The notes beneath the pieces were generated by a model. That model did not search any database, was not told the DNA's origin, and saw nothing but the letters and a program-made list of their open reading frames with translations. The translations under genes were made by a program, and so were the position numbers. A DNA stretch of 64,000 bases, from the NCBI GenBank assembly GCA_963969595.1, contig OZ018417.1:2296501-2360500 (forward strand). The letters are read 5' to 3'. Every line of letters starts with the position of its first letter. Within the stretch, counting starts at the first letter, position 1. This stretch comes from Neckera pumila (lineage: Eukaryota > Streptophyta > Bryopsida > Hypnales > Neckeraceae). Positions 24,609-35,560 of this stretch are shown in pieces.

Positions 24609-26260
24609 TTATTTGCAAAAATCTATCATTAGAGTATGTGAATTCAATGAATTGTATTGTGAGATTATTGTTTGGGTTGGTTGGTGGGTTGTTGTGACAA
24701 GGGAATCCATAAACACAAAGGATATCCAGTTTAAATCAAGTGCAATGACATCTTTGTCTAATGCAAGAGCAAAGTAGAAGCCATGGGGGGGTATACTTTC
24801 TTGTAGGTTGTTGTTGAATGATCCTACATTTATGAGAGTGTAGTTTCTAGTTTCTTTGGTGGTTAATATTAGCTTTTTCAAATCCTATACTGCTTTGTTA
24901 TGTCTTTTGGTTCTGAGGGCGTGAATATGGTGTTGATTGCATTTGAGTAGTACATGTAGCCATGTATCTATGTCCAGGGAGTTACATAAAGAGCAGTTGA
25001 TGGATGGAAATCTTGCTATGCCAAAAAATAATTGTTTTCCAGCATTTCCCATGTATTGGCTGGTATAGAATTTTAATAAGCTTGTTTTGGTAAGTCGGTT
25101 ATTTTGGGATTGGTCCAAAATGCATCAGAGAGCTTGTTATGTATATTGGGATTAAGGGTCCATTTACTACTTTTGGAGAATCGTTGTGCTAATATATCCA
25201 GATTTTTATTACAATCATGCTTGGTGATGTATGTCTAAAGGTATCTAACAAGGCCTTTATTAGGTTATTGGGTTGGGCTTGGCCATTCGTCTTTTTGGTA
25301 AAACATGGTATAATGTGTGCAAATTCATATGGTTTTGAAGCAAATTTGTATTCTTTTGTGGTACCATTTTTTGCAAGTTTATCCAATTCTTCATTTTCTA
25401 CAATATTAACATGGGCCTTAATTTTGCAAATTGTCATAGGTTGTGTACAACTTTGTAGCATTTCTACCACAAATTCTAATATAAATTTATCTGCATGGTT
25501 ACAATGTAGTGTAGGATGTTTTAGCTATGTGTTGAATATATATAGAGTTTAGACAGTCATTAAATATGTGTATTGGTTCATGCGAATATTTGGTAGTGAT
25601 TATGCATAGTGTTTTATGTATGGCTATTAGCTCGGCTTTAAAACTGGTTTGTAGACCTAGTGGTCGTTTGAAAATTTGGATTTCTTCTTTGGAAGGGTTG
25701 TATATACCGTATCCCACTTTTTCACATATCCATGGCCATCTTCACATATTGTTTAGGTGGTACAAATGATCCATCAGTGTAGTAGTTATATTGTAGTGGG
25801 AATATTATTTGTAGTTGCATAAGTAGTTAATAGAGGCATAACTATATTTGTTGAATTGAGAATGGTTGTGTACGTGAGTTTATTCCAGTTGGAGTTTTTA
25901 TTTACTGCTACATTATTGGCTGTTGGAGTTGCAATTTGTATGTGGTATTGTGTTATTTGCATATTTTGGAGGATCATTGTGAGAGAGTTTACTTGGTTGG
26001 GTGGACTGACATTGTAATTTTGGTGGTATGTACAAAGAATATGTATTGCAAGGGATTCAATACATGGTCGTCTATTGAGCTTAGGAAAGATTGTTGGTTC
26101 TTTGTATATAATAGTGTCTGCGGCAAAATGAGTAATGACATGTGTGTGTTTGAATGGACCAATATATGGGGAGAAGTTTTGGTATCAATTTATGTCTAAT
26201 ATGGTTATAATTATAGTATTTGAATCATATTTGGCTGCGAGTCCTACCCAATGTATTGCT
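24609..26260 (-). pseudogene. Decayed non-LTR (LINE) retroelement, RNase H and C-terminal region
   Basis: Several disrupted minus-strand frames line up in the order of a LINE ORF2 C terminus. About 26,260-26,000 gives an AIHWVGLAAKYDS-like stretch. At ~25,778 is the RNase H start TDGSF. After a frame break, VGYGIYNPSKEE, LQTSFKAELIAIHKTL and HIFNDCLN supply the acidic E and D residues. KAHVNIVENEELDKLAKNG (~25,420) is the last RNase H motif. Then a Cys-rich CSLCNSLDIDTWLHVLLKC and HIHALRTKRHNKAV (~24,900-25,000), and an IPPHGFYFALALDKDVI region. Multiple frameshifts and stops show it is dead. It is a RNase H-bearing LINE by motif order; the clade is not assigned. A TIR element (26,262-26,556) splits its upstream part. 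Confidence 0.75.
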
Positions 26261-26261
26261 T

Positions 26262-26556
26262 GCATTAGGAAAAATTTCAGCCTTCCAGAAGGCCGCGAGT
26301 TTTGGCACCCGCTCGGTGCAATTACGGGAAAAAACCAAACTAAAAAATTATTTCTTAATATTTAAAAACTAGGTGCTGACGTGGCACTAGTAGTGCCACG
26401 TCAAATTTTTATTTTTTTAATATTTTTTTGTTTTTTTTATTTTTTAAATATTTTTTTAAGAAAAAATATTTTTTTATTCATTCTGAAATTGCACCAAAGG
26501 GGTCCCATAAATCAATCCTTAGCGGCCTTCTAGAGGGCTGAAATTTTTCCGAATGC
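26262..26556. mobile_element. 295 bp TIR element (MITE-like) inserted in LINE remnant
   Basis: The left terminus is GCATTAGGAAAAATTTCAGC followed by CTTCCAGAAGGCCG. The right terminus is its inverse over about 34 bp with three or four mismatches (CGGCCTTCTAGAGGGCTG.. ..AAATTTTTCCGAATGC). A perfect inner palindrome GACGTGGCACTAGTAGTGCCACGTC lies at about 26,376-26,402 (split quote: GACGTGGCAC..GTGCCACGTC), followed by T-rich tracts. There is no coding frame. No clear target-site duplication was found. Confidence 0.75.
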
Positions 26557-26800
26557 TGGGTCGTTTCTTCGTTGTGAGGATGTGCAAAGCCAATGCTTTT
26601 CCAATGCCTCTAATATGTACCTTTATATTGGAGGACACTTTTAGAAGTTGGTTGCATTTAGCACCTCCTATCTTACATGAAAGTAGACAATGGACACCTG
26701 TTAGAATAATAAAAAAATTTGGTCATATTACAAGTGGCTAATCAAACAAGACAAACAACAATGTGCACAACTTGAACAGTAATCAAAAGCAAACTTAGAA
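26557..26800. other. Further LINE-derived flank, uncertain
   Basis: Minus-strand reading shows short phrases such as RGIGKALALHILTTKKR that could continue the LINE polypeptide upstream of the TIR insertion. They are too short to be sure. Confidence 0.25.
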
Positions 26801-27028
26801 GGTGCACTAATTACATCATTATAGTCCTATAGTCCCTATAAGGGTGAGGATATTATTTTCTCCACATTAGATAAATGTAAAAACTTATCGTTTATTGGTT
26901 CATATCGTTTAATAGTCCATTGAATTTGGTTTGAAGGTGCACAAATTACACTATTGTAGTCCTACAATGTTCCCTATAGGGGCAATAATTTCTTTTTCTG
27001 ACATTGGATAAATATTAAAAAAAATCGT
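26801..27028. repeat. Diverged tandem duplication, ~135 bp period
   Basis: GGTGCACTAATTACATCATT at 26,801 recurs as GGTGCACAAATTACACTATT at about 26,936. TAGTCCTATAGTCCCTATAA is matched by TAGTCCTACAATGTTCCCTATAG-type sequence, and CACATTAGATAAATGTAAAA by GACATTGGATAAATATTAAA. The second unit runs directly into the terminus of the next TIR element. Confidence 0.6.
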
Positions 27029-27965
27029 TTAATCCCTAAATGCCCAAGGCACCCAAATTTGGTGTTTGCAAAACTTTGAAGTTAAATAAAACCTAATGAA
27101 GTTGCTATTTTTAGTAGTTTATATTTTTACAAAATTCTTCTTGAAGTCTAATATTAGCATCAAAAATCCGATCTTAAAAATAAATTATAGTGATTTTTCT
27201 ATTCCAATTTTTGTACGATCTTGACTTCCCGTAGTGTTGAGAGCTCTTGGAAATGAGCCTCAAATACACTAGATCTTAGAGAAAAAATCACATTCAAAAT
27301 TCATTTAAAAAAATTGTAGAGTAGATTTTAAGAAGCCATAAATTGATCAGGGTTAGAGCATCTCCTGCACCCCTCCAAAGAACCCCTCCACCTCTAATTT
27401 TGGGATGATAAGCAATCAATTCTAGTATTTTCACAGTCATAGCTTACTTGTTGCTTTTGCAAGATGTGTGACTTGTGGTTGGTTGGAAGTATATTTAGTG
27501 AGCTGTACTGTTGGGGATTCAAGTGGCCATCCCCTTCAAATTAACAGATCTCGATTCAAGGAACAATTTAGGTAGAGGGTTGTAAGAGATACTCTTATAC
27601 AAGTTCGGGTCAACTCTCGATTGAAGGAACAATTTGGATGGAAGGCTACAAGAGATGCTCTTGTACAAGTTAGGGTCAAATCTCATATTTTTTTGGTCAC
27701 CAACTTTTTAGATTTGATAATAAGATTGAAAGATTTTTGCAATTTTAGCACCCTCAAGGCAAACATTATAATCTTTCATTCCATAAGTGATATTGTTGTA
27801 TATTGTTGTGTTTTCTTTTCATATGATATCTATATCATGTTCAGTTTGAATTTGTACAATTACAATTCAAATAAATTGATACAACATATCAAAATGTTGG
27901 CATTTTGTTCAATTTAGAGCAAATTCCAGGAAGCCCTAAACAGGCCTTGAGCATTTAGGGGTTAA
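27029..27965. mobile_element. 937 bp TIR element with TTAATCCCTAAATGCCCAAGGC ends (sister family)
   Basis: The left end TTAATCCCTAAATGCCCAAG at 27,029 is the inverse of the right end CTTGAGCATTTAGGGGTTAA ending 27,965, with two mismatches over ~24 bp. The termini resemble those of the 0.9 kb family (TAACCCCTAAAGGACCAAGG). The interior differs and holds a 66 bp tandem repeat. No coding frame. Confidence 0.6.
27549..27680. repeat. Two tandem 66 bp units
   Basis: TCGATTCAAGGAACAATTTA (27,551) recurs as TCGATTGAAGGAACAATTTG (27,617), and AGAGATACTCTTATACAAGT recurs as AGAGATGCTCTTGTACAAGT. Period is 66 bp with ~85-90% identity by eye. It lies inside the 27,029-27,965 element. Confidence 0.8.
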
Positions 27966-29349
27966 TGGTTCACACCGTTTACTGGTTCATTGAATTTCGT
28001 TTTCATGACGTCACCATGCTAATTCAGGGTTTGAAAGTCCAGACAAGAATTTGGAATTTTCAAATTTGGAAAATAATTTGTTTCGGAGCTTTCTAGACTA
28101 TACCCGAGGCCAAAATATAGAGCGGCTCCAAATCATTGCCCTCTCAAAGAACTCATCGGAAGGACTCCCCCGAGGGAGTCCGAAGGACGAGCCCTTCCAA
28201 TTGCAAGTCAGTTCCCCTTCCACATCAAACCGGACTTCTAAGTTTCTGTTCGAGAGACCGTCGAAATCATATACAAGATTATCGGACCCAACATAACACC
28301 TTGGCAAGTCCCTAAAGCAAAAGAAACTCCAATCCATTTCGAGCAGAGTACTGTGACCGGCACAACTTCATTCTCATAGCCATGGAGTCAGAGTCCCCGG
28401 TTATTTCGTCGGCAACATAATCCTTCCAAGGCGCTTGGTGCAATTCAAAGTACTTACGCTTCTTGCGTTAACGAAGTGAACTCTTCTGCACAACAGGACT
28501 AACGTAGAGTAACCTCACTTCCTACGACCCCTTTCCAAAGCAAGCTTGACATGCACAACATGCAAAGCACCAAACGATATTCCACAAAAAAGCTTCATTG
28601 AGAAGAAGACAACCAAGTCAACGCCTAAAACATTCCGAACGTGCTTCATAGAGACCAGATATAAAATCTTGCATGCTACATACCCTGCAAGGCCTCAAAC
28701 AAGCATATAGACGTTTCAAGACATAATTCTGGTCCTACATAAAACTAACAGTCCTGATGCCTGGACCTGCACACACAGCAACAACCGCTGCCATCAAAGC
28801 GATTCAATAGACCGCCCCTCCAAAGCCCTGCATCACTTCCTGATTGTCGATAAGAATCCACAGCACAAAACGCCCCTGTTTGCTTGCACCTGCTGGTTGT
28901 GGATCACCTTCACCTGTTCAGTCCAAAGGGCATGTTAACTCTTAACCTCAGCGTCTAACCAGCAGAACTGGGATCCCTGCAACCTGCAGGTACACCTTGA
29001 CGCAACTGTGAGCACACTTACCATATACTTTCACAACATGCACCTGCATTCCTAAGATACTCTGCACACTGACAAAAAAAACTGTTCACCAGAATAGTAG
29101 TAGGATGCTCCTCTGACTGCTCACAATTCAAAGAGTGTTCATATCAATAGCAGCTAGACTGCTGCTGCACAGCAGCAGTGTTGCACATTGCACCTATACC
29201 TGAGACCTGCGCACAAGCTCAGGTTCTTGTCAGTAAACCGACAGAGACTGCACAGACCAGTTTGCCCTTGGGTTTCTGTGAACCTGCGCATGACCTAACA
29301 CGATTGATCACAAGAGAGTGGCGCAACACAAACCAGAGTGATTCGGCCT
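27966..29349. other. Spacer and U2AF35 3' flank
   Basis: Composition shifts from AT-rich to balanced at about 28,080. A perfect short hairpin GGACTCCC-cccga-GGGAGTCC-type structure lies at 28,162-28,181, and another (ACTGCTGCTG-CA-CAGCAGCAGT) at 29,158-29,179. The 28,400-29,349 stretch probably includes the U2AF35 3' UTR. No convincing coding exon was recognised; the 81-codon frame at 28,051 has no family resemblance. Confidence 0.35.
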
Positions 29350-31091
29350 CTATTCGTTATCATAAGCTGCAGGTTCTCTTCGAGGCGGGGAGCCAGGTTC
29401 TCTTCGAGGTGGGGAGCCAGGTTCTCTTCGAGGGGGAGAGCCAGCAGGGGCGCTTTCAGCAGCTTGACGTTCCTCACGCTCACGATTCCACTGCTCAATC
29501 TTAGCCCGTCTTTCTGCAGAACCTTCACGGCCACCAGGGCTACGACCCCTTCTTGAAGGAGGTGTTCTACTTCTGCTTCTATCTCGTCTCCGACCTCCAT
29601 CCGAACGACCACCACCTCTGCGATCATCATATCGCCGATCATCCCACTCCTCGTATCTTCGGCCATAACCACGGCCACCCCCTCGTCCTCGTCCCCGTCG
29701 AGGTTCATAGAAATCCCTGCAAATAAAACAGAAAAAAACTAATAAGGAAACCAGACAAATATGATAACACATCAACAAGCACTACTCGAGAGCAACAGCT
29801 AGGAGAAGGTAATTAATCTACAGACAAACCAACAAAAAAAGATGACAGAAATGCCTCAAGCTACTAACCTGTCGCCATAACGCCGGGGGCTGGGTGGACC
29901 ACGGGCTTCACCGCGACCATAGGGTGAGTGACTGCGACTCCTGCTGCGCCTTCTGTAGTTTCCAAATAACTTGCGTCGCAATTCTCTCGATATTTTCTTC
30001 AGATGCATAAAATTGCAATAGCCCCCTCTGTTGCAGGTGTTCTCTTCATACTGCCGGCAAGTGGCTTCCCGGAAATCGGTAACTGGAGAGAAGTCCAAAA
30101 TGATAGGTCGCCCTGTCCTCCCCCACAAGGATTGCACATCCTCAGCAATGCACTCAGAAATAACAAGTGACATGACAAAGCATAGACGGAAGTATACTAG
30201 CTGCAAACCGACGGATGCGGCACGAAGTAAGAAATAGTTGAGGGGAACCAAAGAGTGCTCTTTAAAAGAAGAACCCGTTCAAAAGGTCAGATGAGACACA
30301 AACCTGCATAGAATCGGCCACTCAAAGCATTAAGGGCAGCAGCAGCGTGCTCTTCCTCCCGAAACTTCACGTAAACATTCCCGATCTGTCAAACACCGGA
30401 GGGAAACGATGAGAAGAAGACAAGACGAAAACAAGAAACTACTGTCAGTCAATAGAAAATAGAAAATACGATGAAAATCCATCATCAGCCACATGATTTA
30501 TTGATTCAAGAACCATCTCAATCAATCACATGCACAGTTCACAAAAACATACCATGTGGTCAGCAAGATTGTCGCACACGTTCAGATTCTCAATTTCTCC
30601 ATACTTGCTCAGCTCTTCGAATATGTCTTCGTAGAAATCCTGCGGCAACGAGCCAAAAAAATACAAACAGTCAGAACCCCAGCAAATACAAGCATAAGCA
30701 AACTCCATACGTTCCAAATTAGAAAGTATTGAACAGTAACGGCAAAGCCCTAGAGAGTGACAGAAAACGATAGCCCTAACCAGCAACCGACTAGTCCAAC
30801 GAGCGAGGCGCAAAATGATTATAACAAAAAAGTAAATCAACTAACCTCGAAGTGCTCCTGAAGTTGACGGGGATCCGACTGCTGGATGTTCCCGTGCTGA
30901 TCCACGCCGCCGTGAAAGCCAGCATCCGGTGACTGATACATGTTCGCCAGTAACAGAGTCTGGCTTGCCGTCGGCCTGTTATGAAGGCGAGAACAGCGGT
31001 CGCCATGACGGCACACTCCAATCTTGAAGTAAAAAGGACAGTTGACACGATCCTTCTCTGTCCCGAAGATGGATGCAAGATGCTCCGCCAT
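29350..31091 (-). CDS. U2AF35: U2 snRNP auxiliary factor 35 kDa subunit
   Basis: This is the small subunit of the U2AF heterodimer, which recognises the AG of 3' splice sites in the nucleus. The model is complement(join(29350..29716, 29869..30112, 30304..30385, 30553..30639, 30846..31091)), 1,026 nt and 341 aa, phases closing. The order is [20 protein letters not shown] and the first CCCH finger ([20 protein letters not shown], ~18-37), a UHM-type RRM (~45-145) with [20 protein letters not shown] and [38 protein letters not shown], the second CCCH finger ([19 protein letters not shown]), then an Arg/Ser-Arg/Gly-rich tail. The tail ends with three [12 protein letters not shown] repeats. It is longer than Arabidopsis U2AF35a (about 296 aa) because of the tail. 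Confidence 0.95.
29371..29442 (-). repeat. Three tandem 24 bp coding repeats in the U2AF35 tail
   Basis: On the plus strand the unit is GGTTCTCTTCGAGGCGGGGA followed by GCCA, present three times with few changes. It encodes GSPPRREP three times on the minus strand, just before the AAYDNE terminus. Confidence 0.9.
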
Positions 31092-31620
31092 GATGGCGCA
31101 GCGATAGAATAGCTCTCAAAACTGCCTGAAAACCAACCCTAAACCGCACAGAAAGAGGCAAAACTCCGCTAAACTCTGCACCAGACGGATCCTTGATAAA
31201 AAGCAGGAGCAGTGAAAGCAAAGAACGGCAGTGAAGAGGACGCAAGTGAAGGTGACTTGAGGCGGCAAGGGTTTGCCGAACAAGAGAAAGAGGAACCTGG
31301 AGGCCGGCGCAGCCTCGAGGAAAAGGAAGATGCGAATGAAACAACAAGTTCGATGTGAACTGAAGCTTATTAGTAAGTCGTAACCTTCCCGTGCTCCTGC
31401 GTCTTCTGTTCCGGATGAATACGATAAGCCGAAATGGATGAATGATGTGAGTTGATGAATGAATTTATATGGATGAATTGTTGAGGATGACGGACGGACG
31501 GAGAGGTCGGTCCTCCGTCTCCCTGACTCCCTCATATCACGGGGAAAATTAAAATGTTGTTTGGCGCTCAAAAATGATTCTGGTCTAAAATCTTCTCGCT
31601 ATTCGTCGACTTTTATATTT
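31092..31620 (-). promoter_or_regulatory. U2AF35: Probable U2AF35 5' leader and promoter
   Basis: This balanced-composition stretch upstream of the U2AF35 ATG has a TTTTCAG acceptor-like site at about 31,129 and a candidate donor near 31,383 on the minus strand, suggesting a leader intron. The frames on the minus strand here lack family resemblance. Confidence 0.35.
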
Positions 31621-32430
31621 TAATTTTTGGGATATGCGGACTTGCCTATTTTTTGTTCTAAAATTTGGTTTAAGTCATATGAAGTTTTCGTTCTTGCCGG
31701 ATTAAAGTACCTCACTGCAATGTTTCGGTTTACTCAATAAATTTATTCAATAATTTTTGACATCTCAACATGATGAAACTGAAACAAACAATTCTCTAAC
31801 AAGTGATCATGCATTATTTTTAACAGAATTTCAATAAATCTTTGAATATACTTGGATTTGAAAATTTGTCAGATATCATACGCAAAGGTCTGATTTGGAT
31901 TCTTAGGGGTCCATGTCATCTCACACCATTCACAAGATGACATGTGGCACTTTTTTTACAAAAATGACTTAATTTCTGTCAAATCTGACCTTTGTGTAAG
32001 GTATAATCCTTTAGATTACTTGTGATGGTGAGTGAAGTCAAATGCCTTCAATTCCATTGGAAATCTTCAAATTAAACACTTTTTAAACCAACATTTTTGC
32101 ATCTACAGTAGAAGTCTAATAAACCTCACTCTTTGAAGTACTAATTGTCTCTAATATAATATTGATAGCCGGTCCAGGCTACATGTAGAATCTAGCAATT
32201 GATTGCCATGCAGCCTCAATATGTGTACGAGAATAAAGAAGATATTGTTCTATTACTCAAATTGTTGTCTATATGTGCAATGTGTCCACTGTTTTTTGTT
32301 TGTATGGTATGTATCAAATGTTCTTTGATTTCTACAATACAATATGAAAAATTGTTATAAACTCATTAATGCAATGACTACAAACTTTATTCATGTAATG
32401 ATGTACCTTCCATAATTGTAATAACCTCTT
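31621..32430. other. AT-rich spacer
   Basis: No gene or clear element boundary was recognised. Confidence 0.35.
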
Positions 32431-33607
32431 TAACCTCAAAAAGACCAAGGCCATTTTTCTGCCAAAAAACACTCAAAACTATCATTTCTGTAGTTAAGAG
32501 TAAAAAAAATTGAAAATTATTTTTTTTCACATCCATATATAGAATCTTCTACCTGACTAGTATGACAATGGGTGGAAAAAAAATTTGATTGCACAGATTG
32601 CAAGATATTTGCGTTTAAAAACAAGTTTTTTAGCACATTTGAGTTATTTATAAAGTCCGAACCACTTTGAGCGGGACTTTTTGGAAACAAGTGGACTATA
32701 GAAAGGCATCTCCAGCCGAATTGTCAGGCTTTTTTTAAGAAGCCTGCGACACATGACTTCAAAAGTGGAGTCCAAATTTTTTTAAGCACCATTTTGATGC
32801 AAAATTCAGTTTCACACCCAGTTTTGTCCCGACTGTGCACAACTTTTTGAACTCATCCTCCTTTTTCGCAAAACTGACAGGTTTAAACTCCGGTTTAGCG
32901 TACTTTACAAATAACTCAATTGTGAGACTAGATTTTTTGACTTAAAATTTTTGCACTATAGAGTTTTGAGCTTTAAATCTTTTATTATAGTGGAGAATTG
33001 AGTTCAGAGTCTAGTAATAAAAATCAAATCAAAAAACTTAATTTTCATTATTTAAAAAATTGTTAAGTAGAAGTAGGTACAAGATAGAAGGAAAATCTAA
33101 AATATTAGTATCTTTTATATAGAATTAAAATGCACTAATTCCAATGGTGAGATTGTTTTAGCAAAAAAACTAACCACGTGGAACTTTTTTTTTTGAAAAA
33201 TTGTGAAAATTGCATTAAAAAATGAATCCTACAAGTTCTTTTTTAAGAAAGATGCTCTAAGTGCCCGCAAAATTAGATTGTCTGTAACTTTCTCATAACA
33301 AATCCAAATGAAATGAATAAAAGCTTTCCAGATAGACAAAAATATAATCTATGGAAAAAAAATTCAACTTTTTTTGTTTTTGTTTTTGCAAAAAGAAATT
33401 TGTTGCTCCTTCTCCCCTGTTTTGAGCTTATTTGGGCATAACTTTTGTTCCTGGGCACCAATTGAAAAAAGAATTATAATCCCATGAAGCTTATCAATTT
33501 TTCTATCTTCAAAAAAAAGTTAAAAAAATCGGGACAAAAATTCAGCCTGTAGGTACGTGCCCAAAATCCCAAATGTTTGTTGAATGGACAATGGTCCTTT
33601 AGGGGTT
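32431..33607 (+). mobile_element. ~0.9 kb AT-rich TIR element, copy C (with nested 279 bp element)
   Basis: The left end, TAACCTCAAAAAGACCAAGG, starts at 32,431. The right end, CAATGGTCCTTTAGGGGTT, ends at 33,607. Landmarks between them are CCAAAAAACACTCAAAACTA, GATTGCAAGATATTTGC, TGAGACTAGATTTTTTGACT, TTGAGCTTTAAATCTTTTAT, TTGGGCATAACTTTTGTTCC and CTGTAGGTACGTGCCCAAAA. Removing the nested insertion and one ATT leaves 895 bp, matching copies D1 and D2. Confidence 0.75.
32640..32918. mobile_element. 279 bp MITE with 3 bp target duplication, nested in copy C
   Basis: The TIRs are TGAGTTATTTATAAAGTCCG (left) and the inverse of TGAGTTATTTGTAAAGTACG (right), 18/20 matches. The element is flanked by ATT on both sides (32,637-32,639 and 32,919-32,921). 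Copy B gives the unoccupied version of the site: CACATTGCGGGACTAG there against CACATT[insert]ATTGTGAGACTAG here. A 3 bp duplication is compatible with a PIF/Harbinger-type transposase, but the ATT target is not diagnostic. Confidence 0.85.
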
Positions 33608-35560
33608 CTGTAATGTGTTAGACTGATCTCGATCTTCTAGCTTTCTAGAAGCAAAGCTTTTATTTTTGGCAAATTTTGCTAGTTTTGATAGAAAGCAACA
33701 AATGCATTCACGTCCCTCTAAATTTAATGCTATGGGATGCTGCCATAACACAGCTTCTACAGTGAAAAAAAAGCCCTGATTAGAAGTTCTGTTGCACAAT
33801 TCTATCGTCATGGTAGTTTAGGCAAATGTTACCTAATAAATTGAATTTATGTGGAGAATCTGATTTAAGAACAATATTATTTTGGTATGGTTAGGCAAAT
33901 GAAGGCTTATTTTCTTCTTATTTGGCTCATACACTTACCTTGGCTTGGTATCCCTGCCTTGTGTTTAGGGTATTTGAGCTATTACATACTAATTACCTTA
34001 TTTACTAAATTGTCCTCAGTGCCTTTAAAATCATTGCAAAGTAGAGACAAGGTTTTAAAGCTAGACAATCTATACAATAAGAGTTCAAAGCCCTTAAAGC
34101 ATGTATAGATTTGCAAAGTTTCAATGGCTATGCATATCCTATTTATGCGATGATTCAAAAGCCCACCTATTTGCACCATTATGTCTCAGTAGTATACAAA
34201 TGACTACAATCTAAAGTTCAAGTGTCTTCCCCTTAATGGCCTTGAAGTGGCACAAATAGTCACAAGATACAATTAAGAGTTCTTACCTTAGAGGAGAGTT
34301 GGAGGTAGCCACAACAATTTTTATAAAACCTAACTTCTACTTTAGGTAGCATGTACGATATACTTCATTTACTTATAATGTAGGACATGCTTGTAACTTC
34401 GTTGATCTAAACAATACGCAATGTGCACAATCTCAACTATGTGTAGTGCCAAAATCTGTTCATGTTTAGAAGAGCTATAATTTGCTAATTTTGGTGATGA
34501 GGTAAAAAAGGAATCAAAATCTTTTCTTCTAATGTCAAAGGTTATTATCTTGCAATCCATTTGATTGAATTTCTTAACAAGAATTGACAAATTCTCTTAA
34601 AACCATATGCATGGCTGAATTGTGCAAAATTTTACTACTATTCACTTCACTAATGTTTTTTGTACAATGATGGTTTTAGATACATTTTGTTTAAATCGAG
34701 TCACAATCCTTTAGACAATAATGACTATAAATCAGTACTTTTTCATATTTTCTAGTATTAAATTAAATGATTTTTAAAGCTTCCCAAAAAACTAACAAAT
34801 ATTATGAATCAATAAAAAAAAACATTTTAGCAAATATATTGTAAAAGAAAAAAGATTTTGAAAGTTGCTCTCATTGAATTTTATTCAAGTGCCTATCTTT
34901 TGGAATCTATTGTGAACTTATAGAGGAGGCTTTCAAATAATCTATATGAAAACAGGATTTGGCATAAATTCAACAAATTTTGTCAAAAAGTGCCAATTAA
35001 CTTTTTGTAATTGCTTTAGGATGATGTGGACCTTTCATTGTTTTGAAATTTTTTTTCTCTATTTTGTGCCGCACATTTTTGTATTTCTACACCCCCGCTC
35101 TCTAATTTAAAACCTTTAATTCTTGCTTTAATTGAAATCATTGAATTCAAAATTTTCAAATTCTAACACGTATTGCAAATAAAAAATTCCAATGTTTTCT
35201 ATAAAGGTAAAGTGCAATGCAAGGCAATGTAGGGTCAATTCACCCTGCCCTTATTTATGGTCAAGGTGAACTGGCACCCTCACTTGGCCCCTCCAAGTCA
35301 TTCCAGGTGTGCAAGTAAATAAAAAAGTCCCCTATTTTATACTTGATTTATTTACCTTATACACCTACCCTATTTAATTTGGGGCCTCTCATTGCAAATA
35401 TGAATTCAAAATTTGCAAATGTTATCATGTGTGGAAAATAAAAATTTCAGTGTTTCCCCGAGGGGCCAAGCGAGGGGTTCCGAGTTCACCCCGGCCGTAT
35501 TTATGTAGACAACGAGGTTAATAACAATAACCACCGGCGTTAGAAAATTAAAGAACAATT
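33608..35560. other. AT-rich spacer
   Basis: No gene was recognised. Short open frames on both strands carry no family resemblance. Composition rises sharply to GC-rich at about 35,580. Confidence 0.35.

Noticed and set aside
24275..24697. 140-codon plus-strand hydrophobic frame
   Set aside because: It is mostly opposite the LINE-derived C-terminal region; hydrophobicity comes from T-rich DNA rather than a membrane protein family.
28051..28296. 81-codon plus-strand frame with PRGSPKDEP
   Set aside because: The SPKDEP/GSP look comes from a local DNA hairpin (28,162-28,181); no homologue recognised and no splice context.
29158..29179. Perfect short inverted repeat ACTGCTGCTG-CA-CAGCAGCAGT as a terminator or microRNA
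   Set aside because: The stem is only 10 bp of trinucleotide repeat and there is no flanking pairing; too little to support a functional call.
31116..31571. 151-codon minus-strand Phe/Leu-rich frame
   Set aside because: It lies in the probable U2AF35 leader and lacks any conserved motif.
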